Notes: a model not told the origin generated them from the letters alone. A stretch of 64,000 nt of DNA from Sphingorhabdus sp. Alg239-R122 (GCF_900537065.1 NZ_UNRC01000005.1:110231-174230), one strand, 5' to 3'. Positions 49,658 to 58,859 are shown, counted from the stretch's first letter. Numbers and translations: made by a program.

Positions 49658-50998
49658 ATGCAGAGAAAATTTTTTGGCACGGACGGTATCCGGGGGCGTA
49701 CCAATAAGGGCAACATGACCGCAGCCACGGCGATGAAGGTCGGGCAGGCTGCGGGCACGTATTTTCTGCGCGGTGACCATCGCCACCGCGTAGTAATTGG
49801 TAAGGATACGCGGCTTTCCGGCTATATGATGGAATCCGCATTGGTGGCCGGTTTTACCAGTGTTGGCATGGACGTCGTCCTGCTGGGCCCGATGCCAACG
49901 CCGGCAGTGGCGATGCTGACCCGTGAAATGCGCGCTGATCTGGGTGTAATGATATCGGCCAGCCATAACCCCTATGAGGATAATGGTATCAAGCTGTTTG
50001 GTCCTGATGGTTTCAAGCTGTCCGATGAGGATGAAACGGCCATCGAAACACTGCTTGAGAGCGATATTGCGCTGGCGGATGCGCCCGAAGTGGGACGTGC
50101 TAGGCGGATAGATGATGCGATGGGCCGCTATATCCATGATGTAAAAGGGTCTCTACCCGACCATATACGGCTCGACGGCCTGCATATCGTGCTCGATTGT
50201 GCGCACGGTGCGGCGTATAAAGTCGCCCCGGCGGCGCTTTGGGAATTAGGTGCGAAGATAACCGCGATTGGCGTCGAACCCAATGGCCGTAATATCAATG
50301 ATGGTGTGGGGTCCACCCATACGAAAGAGTTGCAGAAACGCGTTGTAGAAGAAGGCGCGGATATCGGCATTGCGCTGGATGGTGATGCGGATCGGCTGAT
50401 TGTCGTCGATGAAAAAGGTCAGGTCGTGGATGGCGACCAGATCATGGCGTTGATCGGCACCGAATGGCACCGGCATGGCATATTGAGCGGCGGCGGTGTG
50501 GTGGCCACTGTCATGTCGAATCTGGGCCTGGAGCGCTATCTGCAGGGGCAGGGGCTCGAACTGGTGCGCACCAAGGTTGGCGACCGCCATGTACTCGAAG
50601 CAATGCGCAAGGGCGGCTATAATGTCGGCGGAGAGCAGTCGGGCCATATGATCCTGATTGACCATGCGACAACAGGCGATGGCACGATGGCGGCGCTTCA
50701 GGTACTGGCGGCGCTGGTGGAAAGTGGCAAGCCGGCCAGTGAACTGCTGCGCCTGTTCAATCCGGTGCCGCAGCTTCTTAAAAACGTGCATTTTTCGGGT
50801 GGCAAGCCGCTGGAGGATGCTGAGGTCCAGGCGGTAATTGCCGAGGCTGAAAAAGAACTGGATGGTAGTGGCCGTCTGGTCATCCGTCCTTCAGGAACAG
50901 AGCCGGTCATCCGTGTGATGGCGGAAGGCGATGATGCGGCACAGGTCGAACAGGTTGTCGACCGGATATGTGCAAAAGTAGCGGAGGTAGCCGAATAA
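49658..50998 (+). CDS. glmM: Phosphoglucosamine mutase GlmM
   Basis: GlmM converts glucosamine-6-phosphate to glucosamine-1-phosphate for peptidoglycan and lipopolysaccharide. The 446-residue protein starts [11 protein letters not shown], has the phosphoserine motif [13 protein letters not shown] (Ser102), the metal loop DGDADR near 240, the sugar-binding GGEQSGH near 325, and the phosphate-binding [12 protein letters not shown] near the C-terminus. Length is normal. The stop overlaps the next ATG (TAATG), coupling it to a DUF1272 protein and thiD. Confidence 0.97.
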   Translation: MQRKFFGTDGIRGRTNKGNMTAATAMKVGQAAGTYFLRGDHRHRVVIGKDTRLSGYMMESALVAGFTSVGMDVVLLGPMPTPAVAMLTREMRADLGVMISASHNPYEDNGIKLFGPDGFKLSDEDETAIETLLESDIALADAPEVGRARRIDDAMGRYIHDVKGSLPDHIRLDGLHIVLDCAHGAAYKVAPAALWELGAKITAIGVEPNGRNINDGVGSTHTKELQKRVVEEGADIGIALDGDADRLIVVDEKGQVVDGDQIMALIGTEWHRHGILSGGGVVATVMSNLGLERYLQGQGLELVRTKVGDRHVLEAMRKGGYNVGGEQSGHMILIDHATTGDGTMAALQVLAALVESGKPASELLRLFNPVPQLLKNVHFSGGKPLEDAEVQAVIAEAEKELDGSGRLVIRPSGTEPVIRVMAEGDDAAQVEQVVDRICAKVAEVAE

Positions 50999-51231
50999 TG
51001 CTGGAGATGCGTCCCGATTGCGAACGGTGTGGTAAAGATGTGAGCGTGCATGAAAAGGGGGCACATATCTGTTCGTTCGAATGCACATTCTGTTTCGAAT
51101 GCGCCAAGGGACCGTTATCTGGCACATGCCCTAATTGCGGTGGACCACTGCATTTGCGTCCACCCCGGCCAGAGGCGCTGCTGACAAAGTTTCCAGCGAG
51201 CACTGAGCGGAAATATAAGCGCAACGCATGA
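50998..51231 (+). CDS. DUF1272 zinc-ribbon protein
   Basis: This 77-residue, cysteine-rich protein has CERCGKDV, then ICSFECTFCFECA, then GTCPNCGGPL. This eight-cysteine arrangement suits two zinc sites, and the sequence matches DUF1272. The function is unknown. The ATG overlaps the glmM stop, and its own stop overlaps the thiD ATG by four bases, so it is clearly within the glmM-thiD operon. Confidence 0.88.
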   Translation: MLEMRPDCERCGKDVSVHEKGAHICSFECTFCFECAKGPLSGTCPNCGGPLHLRPPRPEALLTKFPASTERKYKRNA

Positions 51232-52388
51232 TAAAAACACCGCGTATATTGAGCATTGCAGGCTCCGATAGCGGCGGCGGTGCGGGTATTCAGGCGGACA
51301 TCAAGACAATCACGATGCTGGGCGGTCATGCGATGACTGCGATAACTTCGGTGACAGCGCAAAATTCACGCGGGGTTGATGCAGTACACGGCATACCCAC
51401 ACAGATGGTATTGCAACAGATAGACGCTGTTATCAGCGATTTTGGGATTGATGCTGTTAAAATTGGCATGATTGGGTCGGCTGAAACAACTATGGCTGTC
51501 GCAGACAAGCTAGCAGATATCGCTGATAGCGTACCGATCATACTTGACCCTGTAATTGTGGCGACCAGTGGCGCGGTGCTGGCGGATGATGCAACTATCG
51601 CTGCGTTTGGAAAACTGATGGATATTGCTACGCTCACCACGCCCAACCTGCCCGAACTCGAAGCGCTCGGCGGAGAGGCGGCTGTGCTGGAGCATGGCTC
51701 GGTATTATTGGTTAAAGGCGGGCATATGAAAGTCGGACAGGGGGCAGGGGATATGCTCACCGACCGGTTGATTGGACAGCAAGGCGAAATTGCAGCCTGG
51801 AGCGATCCCCGCATTGATACACCGCATATGCATGGCACGGGCTGCACCCTGTCGAGCGCGATTGCGGCCTATATGGGGCATAGCCTGCCGCTGGAAGATG
51901 CCACTGCCCGGGCGCGGCATTTTGTCCGCATGGCACTACACAGCGCGCCTGATATTGTGCCGGGTAACGGACCAATGGGCCATGGCGACGTGCGGCTTGA
52001 CGCTGCACTGCCCATGCCGATGCTAAACCAGTTTACCATCGGGTGCAGCGATTATACCGCATCAGTGGCTTTCTATAAAAAACTGGGCTTTACGCAGATA
52101 GTGGACAGCCCGCCACGCTATGCCCGCTTTGAAACCGGCGGCGGCGTCACTTTTTCGCTGCATGCCACTGATAAAGCGCCTGGCGATAATGTGATCTATT
52201 TTGAAAGCGCGAATATTGACCAATGGTGTGCTGAATTAGTCCAATCGAGCCTCACATTTGACCAAATGCCGCGCGACGAAAGCTGGGGCTGGCGTGAGGC
52301 GCGTCTGCGCGACCCACATGGCAATAGTGTCTGCTTATATCACGCCGGCGAAAACCGCCGCTTCCCGCCATGGCGGATAAAAGGATAG
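51228..52388 (+). CDS. thiD: ThiD (HMP/HMP-P kinase) fused to a VOC domain
   Basis: The first 260 residues are ThiD, which phosphorylates hydroxymethylpyrimidine and its phosphate in thiamine synthesis. They contain SIAGSDSGGGAGIQADIK, TAITSVTAQNSRGV, KIGMIGS and the anion hole HGTGCTLSSAIAAY. The ThiD part ends near PGNGPMGHG. The remaining 120 residues form a vicinal-oxygen-chelate (glyoxalase/bleomycin-resistance) domain with FTIGCSDYTASVAFYKKLGF, RFETGGGVTFSLH and RDPHGNSVCLYH. The frame is continuous and no ribosome site precedes the internal ATG near 52015, so this is one protein. VOC-domain function is unknown. Confidence 0.88.
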   Translation: MIKTPRILSIAGSDSGGGAGIQADIKTITMLGGHAMTAITSVTAQNSRGVDAVHGIPTQMVLQQIDAVISDFGIDAVKIGMIGSAETTMAVADKLADIADSVPIILDPVIVATSGAVLADDATIAAFGKLMDIATLTTPNLPELEALGGEAAVLEHGSVLLVKGGHMKVGQGAGDMLTDRLIGQQGEIAAWSDPRIDTPHMHGTGCTLSSAIAAYMGHSLPLEDATARARHFVRMALHSAPDIVPGNGPMGHGDVRLDAALPMPMLNQFTIGCSDYTASVAFYKKLGFTQIVDSPPRYARFETGGGVTFSLHATDKAPGDNVIYFESANIDQWCAELVQSSLTFDQMPRDESWGWREARLRDPHGNSVCLYHAGENRRFPPWRIKG

Positions 52389-52393
52389 CTGGG

Positions 52394-53539
52394 ATGGGCA
52401 ATATAACAGAGACTGAAATTACGGGCGGACAGGCCATCGCGCCGGAAAATACCAATACGCCCACCAAAGCGCCTGCTACACCTGCTGAAGAAGCAGGCAA
52501 GATCAATATCAATTTTTCGCAGGGCCTCCCCGGCTTTCTGGCCGCCAATGGCATATCCATTGGTTTTACGTCTTATCAGACAGGGCGGCTCTACCTGATT
52601 GGTCATAGCGCGGATGGCAAGCTGGCGCTGCATGAGGCGATTTATCCGCAGGCCATGGGCGTGACCGGGGATGCGAGCCGCATTTACCTGGGCACACTGA
52701 CCCAGATTGTGCGGATGGAAAATGTGCTTGGCCCGGATCAACAGACCAATAATGCGCACGATAAAGTCTACGTGCCGCGTAACATGCAGACAACGGGCAA
52801 TGTCGACATTCATGAACTGGGGATAAGGCATGACGGCAGGATAGTGTTCGTCAACACGCGCTATAGCTGCCTGTGCGAACCTAGCCTGACGCACAGTTTC
52901 AAGCCCGTATGGAAGCCCGATTTCATATCGAAGCTGGCATCCGAAGACCGCTGCCACCTGAATGGGCTGGCCATGCATGAAGGAAAGCCCAGATATGTAA
53001 GCGCTGTATGTCGCAGTGATGTGGCGGATGGCTGGCGTGACCGGCGGCATGACGGCGGTATCATAATTGACGTGGATACAGATGAGATTGTGGCTGAAGG
53101 CCTGTCCATGCCGCACAGTCCACGTGTGCATGATGGACAGCTATGGGTGCTTAATTCAGGCAGCGGTGAAATGGGCACGATCAATATGGGTAGCGGCGCA
53201 TTTGGACCTGTGGCTTCCTTTCCCGGCTTTCTGCGCGGGTTGGCATTTCATGGCGGGCATGCTTTTGTAACGCTGTCCAAACCGCGTCACGGCCGGTTTG
53301 AAGGACTGGAACTTGATAAAAAGCTGGAGGAGAAAGCCGCCGATGCGTGGTGCGGCGTGCAGATTGTTTCGCTGAATAATGGCGATGTGGCACAGTGGAT
53401 CCGCTTTGACGGGGCGATTACTGAATTGTTTGATGTCTGTGTGCTGCCAGCAGTGAAAAACCCGATCACATTGGGACCGCAATCTTCGGAAATACGTGAC
53501 TTTGTGACGTTTGAAACGCCCGAATGGGTGAGCGGATAA
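52394..53539 (+). CDS. TIGR03032 family protein (predicted beta-propeller)
   Basis: The 381-residue protein matches TIGR03032 (DUF4915), a family of unknown function. It shows repeated beta-rich blades and motifs DIHELGIRHDGRIVFVNTRYSCL, in two parts here, then CHLNGLAMHEGKPRYVSAVC, GLSMPHSPRVHDGQLWVLNSG and FCVLP-like DVCVLPA. No signal or membrane segment is apparent. ATG 52394 is preferred because aaggat precedes it at good spacing and it follows the ThiD-VOC stop; ATG 52370 would overlap that gene. Confidence 0.82.
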   Translation: MGNITETEITGGQAIAPENTNTPTKAPATPAEEAGKININFSQGLPGFLAANGISIGFTSYQTGRLYLIGHSADGKLALHEAIYPQAMGVTGDASRIYLGTLTQIVRMENVLGPDQQTNNAHDKVYVPRNMQTTGNVDIHELGIRHDGRIVFVNTRYSCLCEPSLTHSFKPVWKPDFISKLASEDRCHLNGLAMHEGKPRYVSAVCRSDVADGWRDRRHDGGIIIDVDTDEIVAEGLSMPHSPRVHDGQLWVLNSGSGEMGTINMGSGAFGPVASFPGFLRGLAFHGGHAFVTLSKPRHGRFEGLELDKKLEEKAADAWCGVQIVSLNNGDVAQWIRFDGAITELFDVCVLPAVKNPITLGPQSSEIRDFVTFETPEWVSG

Positions 53540-53560
53540 CCAGATCACTGGAGTAGAACG

Positions 53561-53594
53561 AAAAGGGCCAGGCGATATGCCCGGCCCCATTTTG
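53561..53594. terminator. Bidirectional terminator between convergent genes
   Basis: GGGCCAGGC (53565-53573) pairs with GCCCGGCCC (53579-53587) with one mismatch on the plus strand (a G-U pair on the minus strand). AAAA precedes the stem and ATTTTG follows, so both the TIGR03032 gene and the PuuD-like gene can end here. Confidence 0.75.
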
Positions 53595-53615
53595 CGTTGC
53601 TATGGCAAGAAGCCA

Positions 53616-54179
53616 TTATCCCATATTGGCGTTGACCATTGAATATAGCATAGGCAGCGACAGCAACGTATTGGTGCGTGAAGCCATCATTGCGATTTTT
53701 CCGGCATTTGCTTTTTGTTCGTCGCTTGCTTCGACAATACCGAGTGCTTTTTTCTGGTTCGGCCAGATAATGAACCACACATTGGCTGCCATGATGATGG
53801 CCAGCCACATGCCGATACCTATGAGCCGGTAACCTTCCTGCAGCATCAACGCCTGATGCAGAAAACCGCCAAGATGTGCAACAATCAAGCCAGTAAGTAC
53901 TGTAAATGCAGCTGCCCAGCGGAAATAGAATAGTGCACTTGGCGCGATGTGCTTGGAGATTGCCGGTTTCTGTTCAGCCGGTATGGCAGCCATGGCCGGT
54001 ATTTGTACAAAATTGAAATAGTAAAGCAAACCTATCCACAAGATGCCGATAAATGCGTGGAACCAGCGGAATATCTGGTTTGCAGTGGTTGCATCACCAT
54101 GCGCATAGAATATCAATGCGATCGCGAGTACCAACCCGATCAAAAGTGTGGTGTTAAGATTTCCCAAGATTTTAGCCAT
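53616..54179 (-). CDS. PuuD-like membrane protein (DUF989)
   Basis: The 187-residue protein has four to five membrane helices. The HAFIGILWIGLLYYFNFVQIP and FYFRWAAAFTVLTGL blocks resemble the membrane domain of urate hydroxylase PuuD (DUF989), and NVWFIIWPNQKKALG also fits. The typical full-length PuuD carries a C-terminal cytochrome domain; this protein stops after the helices and has no CxxCH. A urate role is therefore uncertain. ATG 54179 has gggggagag upstream; ATG 54206 is a weaker choice. It is divergent from sodB. Confidence 0.75.
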   Translation of the reverse strand: MAKILGNLNTTLLIGLVLAIALIFYAHGDATTANQIFRWFHAFIGILWIGLLYYFNFVQIPAMAAIPAEQKPAISKHIAPSALFYFRWAAAFTVLTGLIVAHLGGFLHQALMLQEGYRLIGIGMWLAIIMAANVWFIIWPNQKKALGIVEASDEQKANAGKIAMMASRTNTLLSLPMLYSMVNANMG

Positions 54180-54345
54180 TTTCTCTCCCCCTGTTGCCGT
54201 ACCCATATTTGGGTTGCTATCGCAACATTATGGGATTGGCGCGTGATTGTCACATCAAAAAAACCGGCAAGAAGGGGTTTACTCCAAATTAGCGACCACC
54301 ATATGCAACTTGCGCAGCGTTTATGTGTTTATCGCATGAAGCCTA

Positions 54346-54351
54346 TATAAT
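54346..54351 (+). promoter_or_regulatory. Putative -10 element of sodB
   Basis: A perfect TATAAT lies 26 bases before the sodB ATG, within the AT-rich run TATATAAT. The -35 region at the right distance is poor. The mRNA leader would be about 20 bases with the site tggaga. No Fur-like palindrome was seen in this promoter. Confidence 0.4.
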
Positions 54352-54377
54352 TAATCAATCTGATGGAGATTCCAGAC

Positions 54378-54995
54378 ATGGCATTTGCACTTCCCGACCT
54401 TCCCTATGACAAGACAGCTTTTGGTGACATCATGTCGAAAGACACGTTCGATTATCACCATGGCAAGCACCATAATGCCTATGTCGGTAAGACCAATGAC
54501 GCGGTTGCCGGCACCGACCTGGAAGGCAAGAAGCTTTCCGAAGTGATCAAGGCAGCACACGCGAGCGGTAACAAGGGCCTTTTCAACAATAGCGCGCAGG
54601 TTTGGAACCACAGTTTTTTCTGGCAGTGCCTGAGCCCGGAAACACAGGAAATGCCTGCAAATCTGAAAGCCAAGATAGAAGAGTCATTCGGTTCGGTTGA
54701 TGCGTTCAAGGAACAGTTCAAGAATGAGGCCGTTGGCCATTTCGCAAGCGGCTGGGCATGGTTGGTGCTAAATGGTGACAAGCTGGAAATCACATCACTG
54801 CACGATGCGGATTCCCCGGTTGCGCACAGTATGAAACCGCTGCTTACACTCGATGTGTGGGAACATGCCTATTATATCGATTATCAGAATGCACGCCCCG
54901 GCTATGTCGGCACCGTTCTGGACAAAGCGATCAACTGGGAATTTGTGGCACAGAATCTGGACGGTGAGGGCATAAGCCGCGCGGACCAGGGCTAA
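54378..54995 (+). CDS. sodB: Superoxide dismutase (Fe-type)
   Basis: This 205-residue cytoplasmic enzyme dismutates superoxide. The metal ligands are His in the HHGKHHNAYV helix (about 27), His in QVWNHSFFW (about 74), Asp in LTLDVWEHAYY (about 159) and His there (about 163). The Gln in NNSAQVWNH is the FeSOD-type outer-sphere residue rather than the MnSOD GGHANH pattern, so iron is the likely metal. A terminator follows directly. ATG 54378 is preceded by tggaga. Confidence 0.95.
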   Translation: MAFALPDLPYDKTAFGDIMSKDTFDYHHGKHHNAYVGKTNDAVAGTDLEGKKLSEVIKAAHASGNKGLFNNSAQVWNHSFFWQCLSPETQEMPANLKAKIEESFGSVDAFKEQFKNEAVGHFASGWAWLVLNGDKLEITSLHDADSPVAHSMKPLLTLDVWEHAYYIDYQNARPGYVGTVLDKAINWEFVAQNLDGEGISRADQG

Positions 54996-55018
54996 AGCCT
55001 GTCATAACTGAAATAAGA

Positions 55019-55050
55019 AAAGGCGGGCCATATCGGTCCGCCTTTTTGTT
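55019..55050 (+). terminator. Rho-independent terminator after sodB
   Basis: AGGCGGGCC (55021-55029) pairs with GGTCCGCCT (55035-55043) with one G-U pair and a five-base loop, followed by TTTT. It starts about 25 bases after the sodB stop. Confidence 0.85.
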
Positions 55051-55059
55051 TAATGGGTT

Positions 55060-55126
55060 GGGGTGGGAATATAGTCACGACTCTATAACTCGCCCAGGCG
55101 AACGATAAAAATATCGCTCCCACCCC
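55060..55126. other. Cloverleaf-like structured element between sodB and yciB
   Basis: GGGGTGGGA (55060-55068) is the exact reverse complement of TCCCACCCC (55118-55126). Inside are TATAG/CTATA (55070-55074 / 55083-55087), a short CGC/GCG step (55091-55093 / 55098-55100), and CGATA-AAAA-TATCG (55103-55116). The layout is a closing helix with up to three arms over 67 bases. It lies just past the sodB terminator and is not a tRNA. It may be a small RNA or an RNA/DNA structural site; function unknown. Confidence 0.4.
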
Positions 55127-55182
55127 TGCTGTCACCTTATCGTGCGGCGGTTAAGATTTTTTAAACTGCTATATGATTTGAA

Positions 55183-55830
55183 TTACTGGCTATTTTCGCT
55201 GGTTTTCTCTTCGCCGTCCTCGACAACCAGCCCATGGCGCATCAGCATGGGGATTTGTGACATTGTGAAAATGAACGATGCAGCAGTAAAGCCCCAGACT
55301 TTGGCCGTGAGCCATGTATCGAATGAGAACCATTCCGGGCGGCGCAATATTTCATTGGCAATAGCCAGTATGATGAAAAAAACACCCCAATTGCGTGACA
55401 GTTTAAGCCAGCCTGCATCATCGACACCTTCAAAAGCGGCCTGAAGCAGATATTTGAGCATTGCCTTGCCGCGCAACAGACCTGCAAACAGGATGGCTGC
55501 GAAAAAGCTGTAGATGATGGTGGGCTTGATCTGGATAAAGACCGGATCGTTGAAATAGATGGTGAGCGCGCCAAAACCTATCACCAGCACCGATGACAGC
55601 CACAGCATGGGTGAAATCTTGCCCAGTTTCCATTTTGACACGATCAGTGCGATGATGATCGCAATCATGAATGCGCCAGTACCTTTGATTGTGGCCGTAA
55701 GGGGGTTTTCCGATGGACCCGAAAAACGGTAGGTCAGAAAGAATATCAGGAGCGGCCCGAAATCAATCAGGAAATTAAGGCCGGCATGACCTTTTTTAAC
55801 ATCTTTTTGCGGATCGGCTGTTTCGCTCAC
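55183..55830 (-). CDS. yciB: Inner membrane-spanning protein YciB (septation protein A)
   Basis: The 215-residue protein has five to six membrane helices, with FLIDFGPLLIFFLTYRF near the N-terminus, FVSK-like SKWKLGKISPMLWLSS, and NDPVFIQIKPTIIYSFFA typical of YciB/IspZ. The family is linked to cell-envelope synthesis and septation. The start is GTG at 55830, which shares a base with the ftsY stop (TAGTG) and has GGAGGTG seven bases upstream. It is the last gene of the dapF-mtaB-ftsY-yciB operon. Confidence 0.93.
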   Translation of the reverse strand: MSETADPQKDVKKGHAGLNFLIDFGPLLIFFLTYRFSGPSENPLTATIKGTGAFMIAIIIALIVSKWKLGKISPMLWLSSVLVIGFGALTIYFNDPVFIQIKPTIIYSFFAAILFAGLLRGKAMLKYLLQAAFEGVDDAGWLKLSRNWGVFFIILAIANEILRRPEWFSFDTWLTAKVWGFTAASFIFTMSQIPMLMRHGLVVEDGEEKTSENSQ

Positions 55831-56780
55831 TATTTGTCACCTCCGGCAATGACATGGGCCAGATAATCGGGATCAAAGGGGCGCAGGTCGTCAATGGTTT
55901 CGCCCACGCCAATAGCGTGGATTGGCATGCCATATTTTTCTGCTGCCGCGACCAGCACGCCGCCGCGCGCCGTGCCGTCCAGCTTGGTCATGACAAGGCC
56001 GGTGACGCCCGCCAAATCGCGGAAAGTTTCGATCTGCGACAATGCATTCTGGCCATTGGTGGCGTCGAGAACCAGCACCACATCATGCGGTGCCTCGGCG
56101 TTCAGTCTACCCAGCACGCGCCGGATTTTCGCAAGTTCATCCATAAGTTCGGATTTGTTTTGCAAACGACCTGCCGTATCGACAATCAGTACATCAATGC
56201 CGGTTGCTGTGGCGTGCTTGACGGCGTCATAGACAATGCCTGCTGCATCGCCGCCTTCCTTGCCGCTCATAATCTCTATGCCCAACCGGTCAGCCCAGAT
56301 TTTTAGCTGGCCGATCGCGGCCGCACGGAACGTGTCACCCGCCGCCAGCAATACACCATAATCCTGTTCCTGAAACAGATGGGCAAGCTTGGCAATGGTG
56401 GTTGTCTTGCCCGATCCATTGACGCCGATGACCAGTATGACCTGCGGGCGCGGAAAGGCGACAATATCGAGCGGTTTGGCAACATCGCGCAGAATATTGG
56501 CAATTTCCGCCTGCACAATGTTGCGCAGGCCTGCTTCATCCAGGCCCTTCTCAAAACGTTCTGACGCCAGTTTTTCACGTACCCGCGCCGCCGCTTCCGG
56601 GCCAAGGTCGGACATGATGAGCGCATCTTCGATATCGCCGAGTTGCGTGTCATCCAGCTTTTCCTTTGTGACAATGCCGCTGATATTCTGTGTCAGGCGT
56701 TCTGATGTCTTTTTAAAGCCACCAAGCAGCTTTTCCGACCAGCCGGGCATGTCGCTATATCGTGTATATTCTTCTGTCAT
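55830..56780 (-). CDS. ftsY: Signal recognition particle receptor FtsY
   Basis: FtsY docks SRP-ribosome complexes at the membrane. The 316-residue protein has the N domain (about 15-105) and the G domain: G1 GVNGSGKTTT (119-128), DTFRAAAIGQL, G3 DTAGRL, G4 TKLD, and a closing GETIDDLRPFD. The acidic A domain found in enterobacteria is nearly absent, as in many alphaproteobacteria. ATG 56780 lies one base after the mtaB stop; a TTG at 56798 is less likely. It pairs functionally with Ffh, encoded at 60929. Confidence 0.96.
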   Translation of the reverse strand: MTEEYTRYSDMPGWSEKLLGGFKKTSERLTQNISGIVTKEKLDDTQLGDIEDALIMSDLGPEAAARVREKLASERFEKGLDEAGLRNIVQAEIANILRDVAKPLDIVAFPRPQVILVIGVNGSGKTTTIAKLAHLFQEQDYGVLLAAGDTFRAAAIGQLKIWADRLGIEIMSGKEGGDAAGIVYDAVKHATATGIDVLIVDTAGRLQNKSELMDELAKIRRVLGRLNAEAPHDVVLVLDATNGQNALSQIETFRDLAGVTGLVMTKLDGTARGGVLVAAAEKYGMPIHAIGVGETIDDLRPFDPDYLAHVIAGGDK

Positions 56781-56781
56781 C

Positions 56782-58053
56782 TCAGATAGTTTCTGCAATC
56801 AGGTTCTGGTTATTCTGTGCGGCAATGCGTACGGGAACAAGTGTGCCGGGATCAGCCCTGCCCGCCAGTCTCAGTTTCGCGAAATTCTCCGCATGGCCGG
56901 TTTGGCCATCCTTTTCAACCAGCATATTCTGGGTACTGCCGATCAGCGAAACACGCCAATCGGACGCGACCTGGGAAACCGCGGCGCGCACTTCGGCGGC
57001 GCGCTGCTTGATAAGCGCCCGGTCAAGCTGCGGCATGCGTGCTGCCGGTGTGCCTTCGCGCGGGGAGAAAGGGAAGATATGGCCGTGCACAACCTGGCAC
57101 TCTTTGACAATCGCGACATTGTTGCGATGCATATCTTCGGTTTCGGTCGGGAAGCCTGCGATAATGTCAGCGCCAATTGCTATTTCGGGTCGCTTTGCCT
57201 TGAGCCGTTCGACAAGCTCAATTGCTTGTGCGCGGTTATGGCGCCGCTTCATCCGTTTCAGGATCATATCATCGCCTGATTGCAGCGAAATATGCACATG
57301 CGGCATCAGGCGCGGTTCACAGGTAAGCAGGTCGAAAAGCCGATCATCAACCTCAACACCGTCCAGCGATGAAAGGCGCAGGCGGGGGAGGTCCGGCACA
57401 AGTTTCAATATACGCTCGACCAGCAGGCCAAAATGCGGAGCGCCGGGCAAGTCATGGCCATAGCTGGTAACATCGACACCCGTCAGAACCACTTCCTGAT
57501 AACCATTATCCACCAGTTCACGGACCTTTTCGACCACTTCGCCGGCGGGCACCGAACGGCTGTTGCCGCGGCCATAGGGGATAATGCAGAAGGTGCAGCG
57601 GTGGTCACAGCCATTCTGCACCTCAACAAAGGCGCGGGAATGTTCGGCAAACGCAGTCGCCATATGCGGTGTGGTTTCGGTAACACGCATAATGTCGGCA
57701 ACGCGGATTTTCGCATCATCGCCGCTATTGAAGCTTTCGGCCTGCAGTTTCTCACGGTTGCCCAGTACGCGGTCAACCTCTGCCATTTTGCCGAACATAT
57801 CGGCATGTATCTGCGCGGCGCAACCGGTGACGACGACATCAGCATCGGGCCGGTCGCGTTTGGCACGGCGTATTGCCTGCCGGGTCTGGCGCACGGCTTC
57901 ATTGGTGACGGCGCAACTGTTCACCACCACAATATTGGCATTGGCAGGGACCAGCTTTTTCATCGCTTCTGTTTCAGCAATATTCAGCCTGCACCCCATG
58001 GTGACAAATTCCGCGCCTTCCTTCATCCGGCTGGGCGGTTTGATTTCGGTCAT
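56782..58053 (-). CDS. mtaB: tRNA t6A37 methylthiotransferase MtaB
   Basis: MtaB is a radical-SAM enzyme that converts t6A37 to ms2t6A37 in tRNAs reading A-starting codons. The 423-residue protein has the N-terminal UPF0004 domain with three cysteines (TMGCRLN, NSCAVTNEA, VTGCAAQ). The radical-SAM motif is CDHRCTFCIIPYGRG near 153, and a C-terminal TRAM-like region follows. It overlaps the dapF stop by four bases and lies one base before ftsY. Confidence 0.95.
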   Translation of the reverse strand: MTEIKPPSRMKEGAEFVTMGCRLNIAETEAMKKLVPANANIVVVNSCAVTNEAVRQTRQAIRRAKRDRPDADVVVTGCAAQIHADMFGKMAEVDRVLGNREKLQAESFNSGDDAKIRVADIMRVTETTPHMATAFAEHSRAFVEVQNGCDHRCTFCIIPYGRGNSRSVPAGEVVEKVRELVDNGYQEVVLTGVDVTSYGHDLPGAPHFGLLVERILKLVPDLPRLRLSSLDGVEVDDRLFDLLTCEPRLMPHVHISLQSGDDMILKRMKRRHNRAQAIELVERLKAKRPEIAIGADIIAGFPTETEDMHRNNVAIVKECQVVHGHIFPFSPREGTPAARMPQLDRALIKQRAAEVRAAVSQVASDWRVSLIGSTQNMLVEKDGQTGHAENFAKLRLAGRADPGTLVPVRIAAQNNQNLIAETI

Positions 58054-58859
58054 GTCAGTGTATCCAGGTCTATCTCACCGCTAAAGACATAAGTGGCGGG
58101 CCCTGCCATGTGGATAGGCGCGTTGGCACCATCCCATTCCACCTGCAGCATACCGCCGGGCAGGTGTACCTTGACAGGGGAGGAGACAAGCTTGCGGCTT
58201 ATCGCTGCCACGGCAGTCGCGCAGGCTCCCGTACCGCAGGCTTTGGTCAGGCCGGCACCGCGCTCCCATACGCGCAGATATATCTCACCGCCTTTTATAT
58301 GCGCGACATTGACATTGATACGTTCAGGGAAAAGCGGATCATGTTCTATATCCGGGCCTATCGTGCCCAGATCGACCGCACCGCCATCACCAACAAAGAA
58401 TATGACATGCGGATTGCCGACATTGACCGCAGCAGGAGAACGAAGATCGCCCCAGCTTACCGGCATATTGGCGGTGTCCATGGCATAATCCAGAGGTATT
58501 TCCTGCCAGTCAAAACGGGGAACACCCATATTGACGCGTGCAGCATCGCCGGTCAGTTCGCCCGAAATAACGCCGCCGTCTGTTTCGATAGATACGTCCT
58601 GGTCCAGCAATGTGACGACACAGCGTGATGCATTGCCGCATGCCTCGACCTCGCCGCCATCATGATTGAATATCTGCATGCGCACATCGGCTTTATCGGA
58701 AGCGTGCAGTACAATCAGCTGGTCGCAGCCTATGCCACCGTGCCGGTCGGCAAGTTGCCGCACTTTGCCTTCATCCAGGGCAAGCGGATTTTCGCGGCCA
58801 TCGAAAATGATGAAATCATTGCCGAGTCCGTGCATTTTATGAAAAGCGGTTTTTGCCAT
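58050..58859 (-). CDS. dapF: Diaminopimelate epimerase DapF
   Basis: DapF converts LL- to meso-diaminopimelate for lysine and peptidoglycan. The 269-residue protein has HKMHGLGNDFIIFD at the start, the first active cysteine in EACGNASRC (Cys74), and the second in TKACGTGACAT (about 213). It is cofactor-independent. The ATG heads the dapF-mtaB-ftsY-yciB operon; promoter signals are not evident in the short upstream gap. Confidence 0.96.
   Translation of the reverse strand: MAKTAFHKMHGLGNDFIIFDGRENPLALDEGKVRQLADRHGGIGCDQLIVLHASDKADVRMQIFNHDGGEVEACGNASRCVVTLLDQDVSIETDGGVISGELTGDAARVNMGVPRFDWQEIPLDYAMDTANMPVSWGDLRSPAAVNVGNPHVIFFVGDGGAVDLGTIGPDIEHDPLFPERINVNVAHIKGGEIYLRVWERGAGLTKACGTGACATAVAAISRKLVSSPVKVHLPGGMLQVEWDGANAPIHMAGPATYVFSGEIDLDTLT

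Noticed and set aside
55060..55126. tRNA gene at the cloverleaf element
   Set aside because: There is no TTCRA T-loop, no D-loop GG, the closing stem is nine pairs, and the arms are too short.
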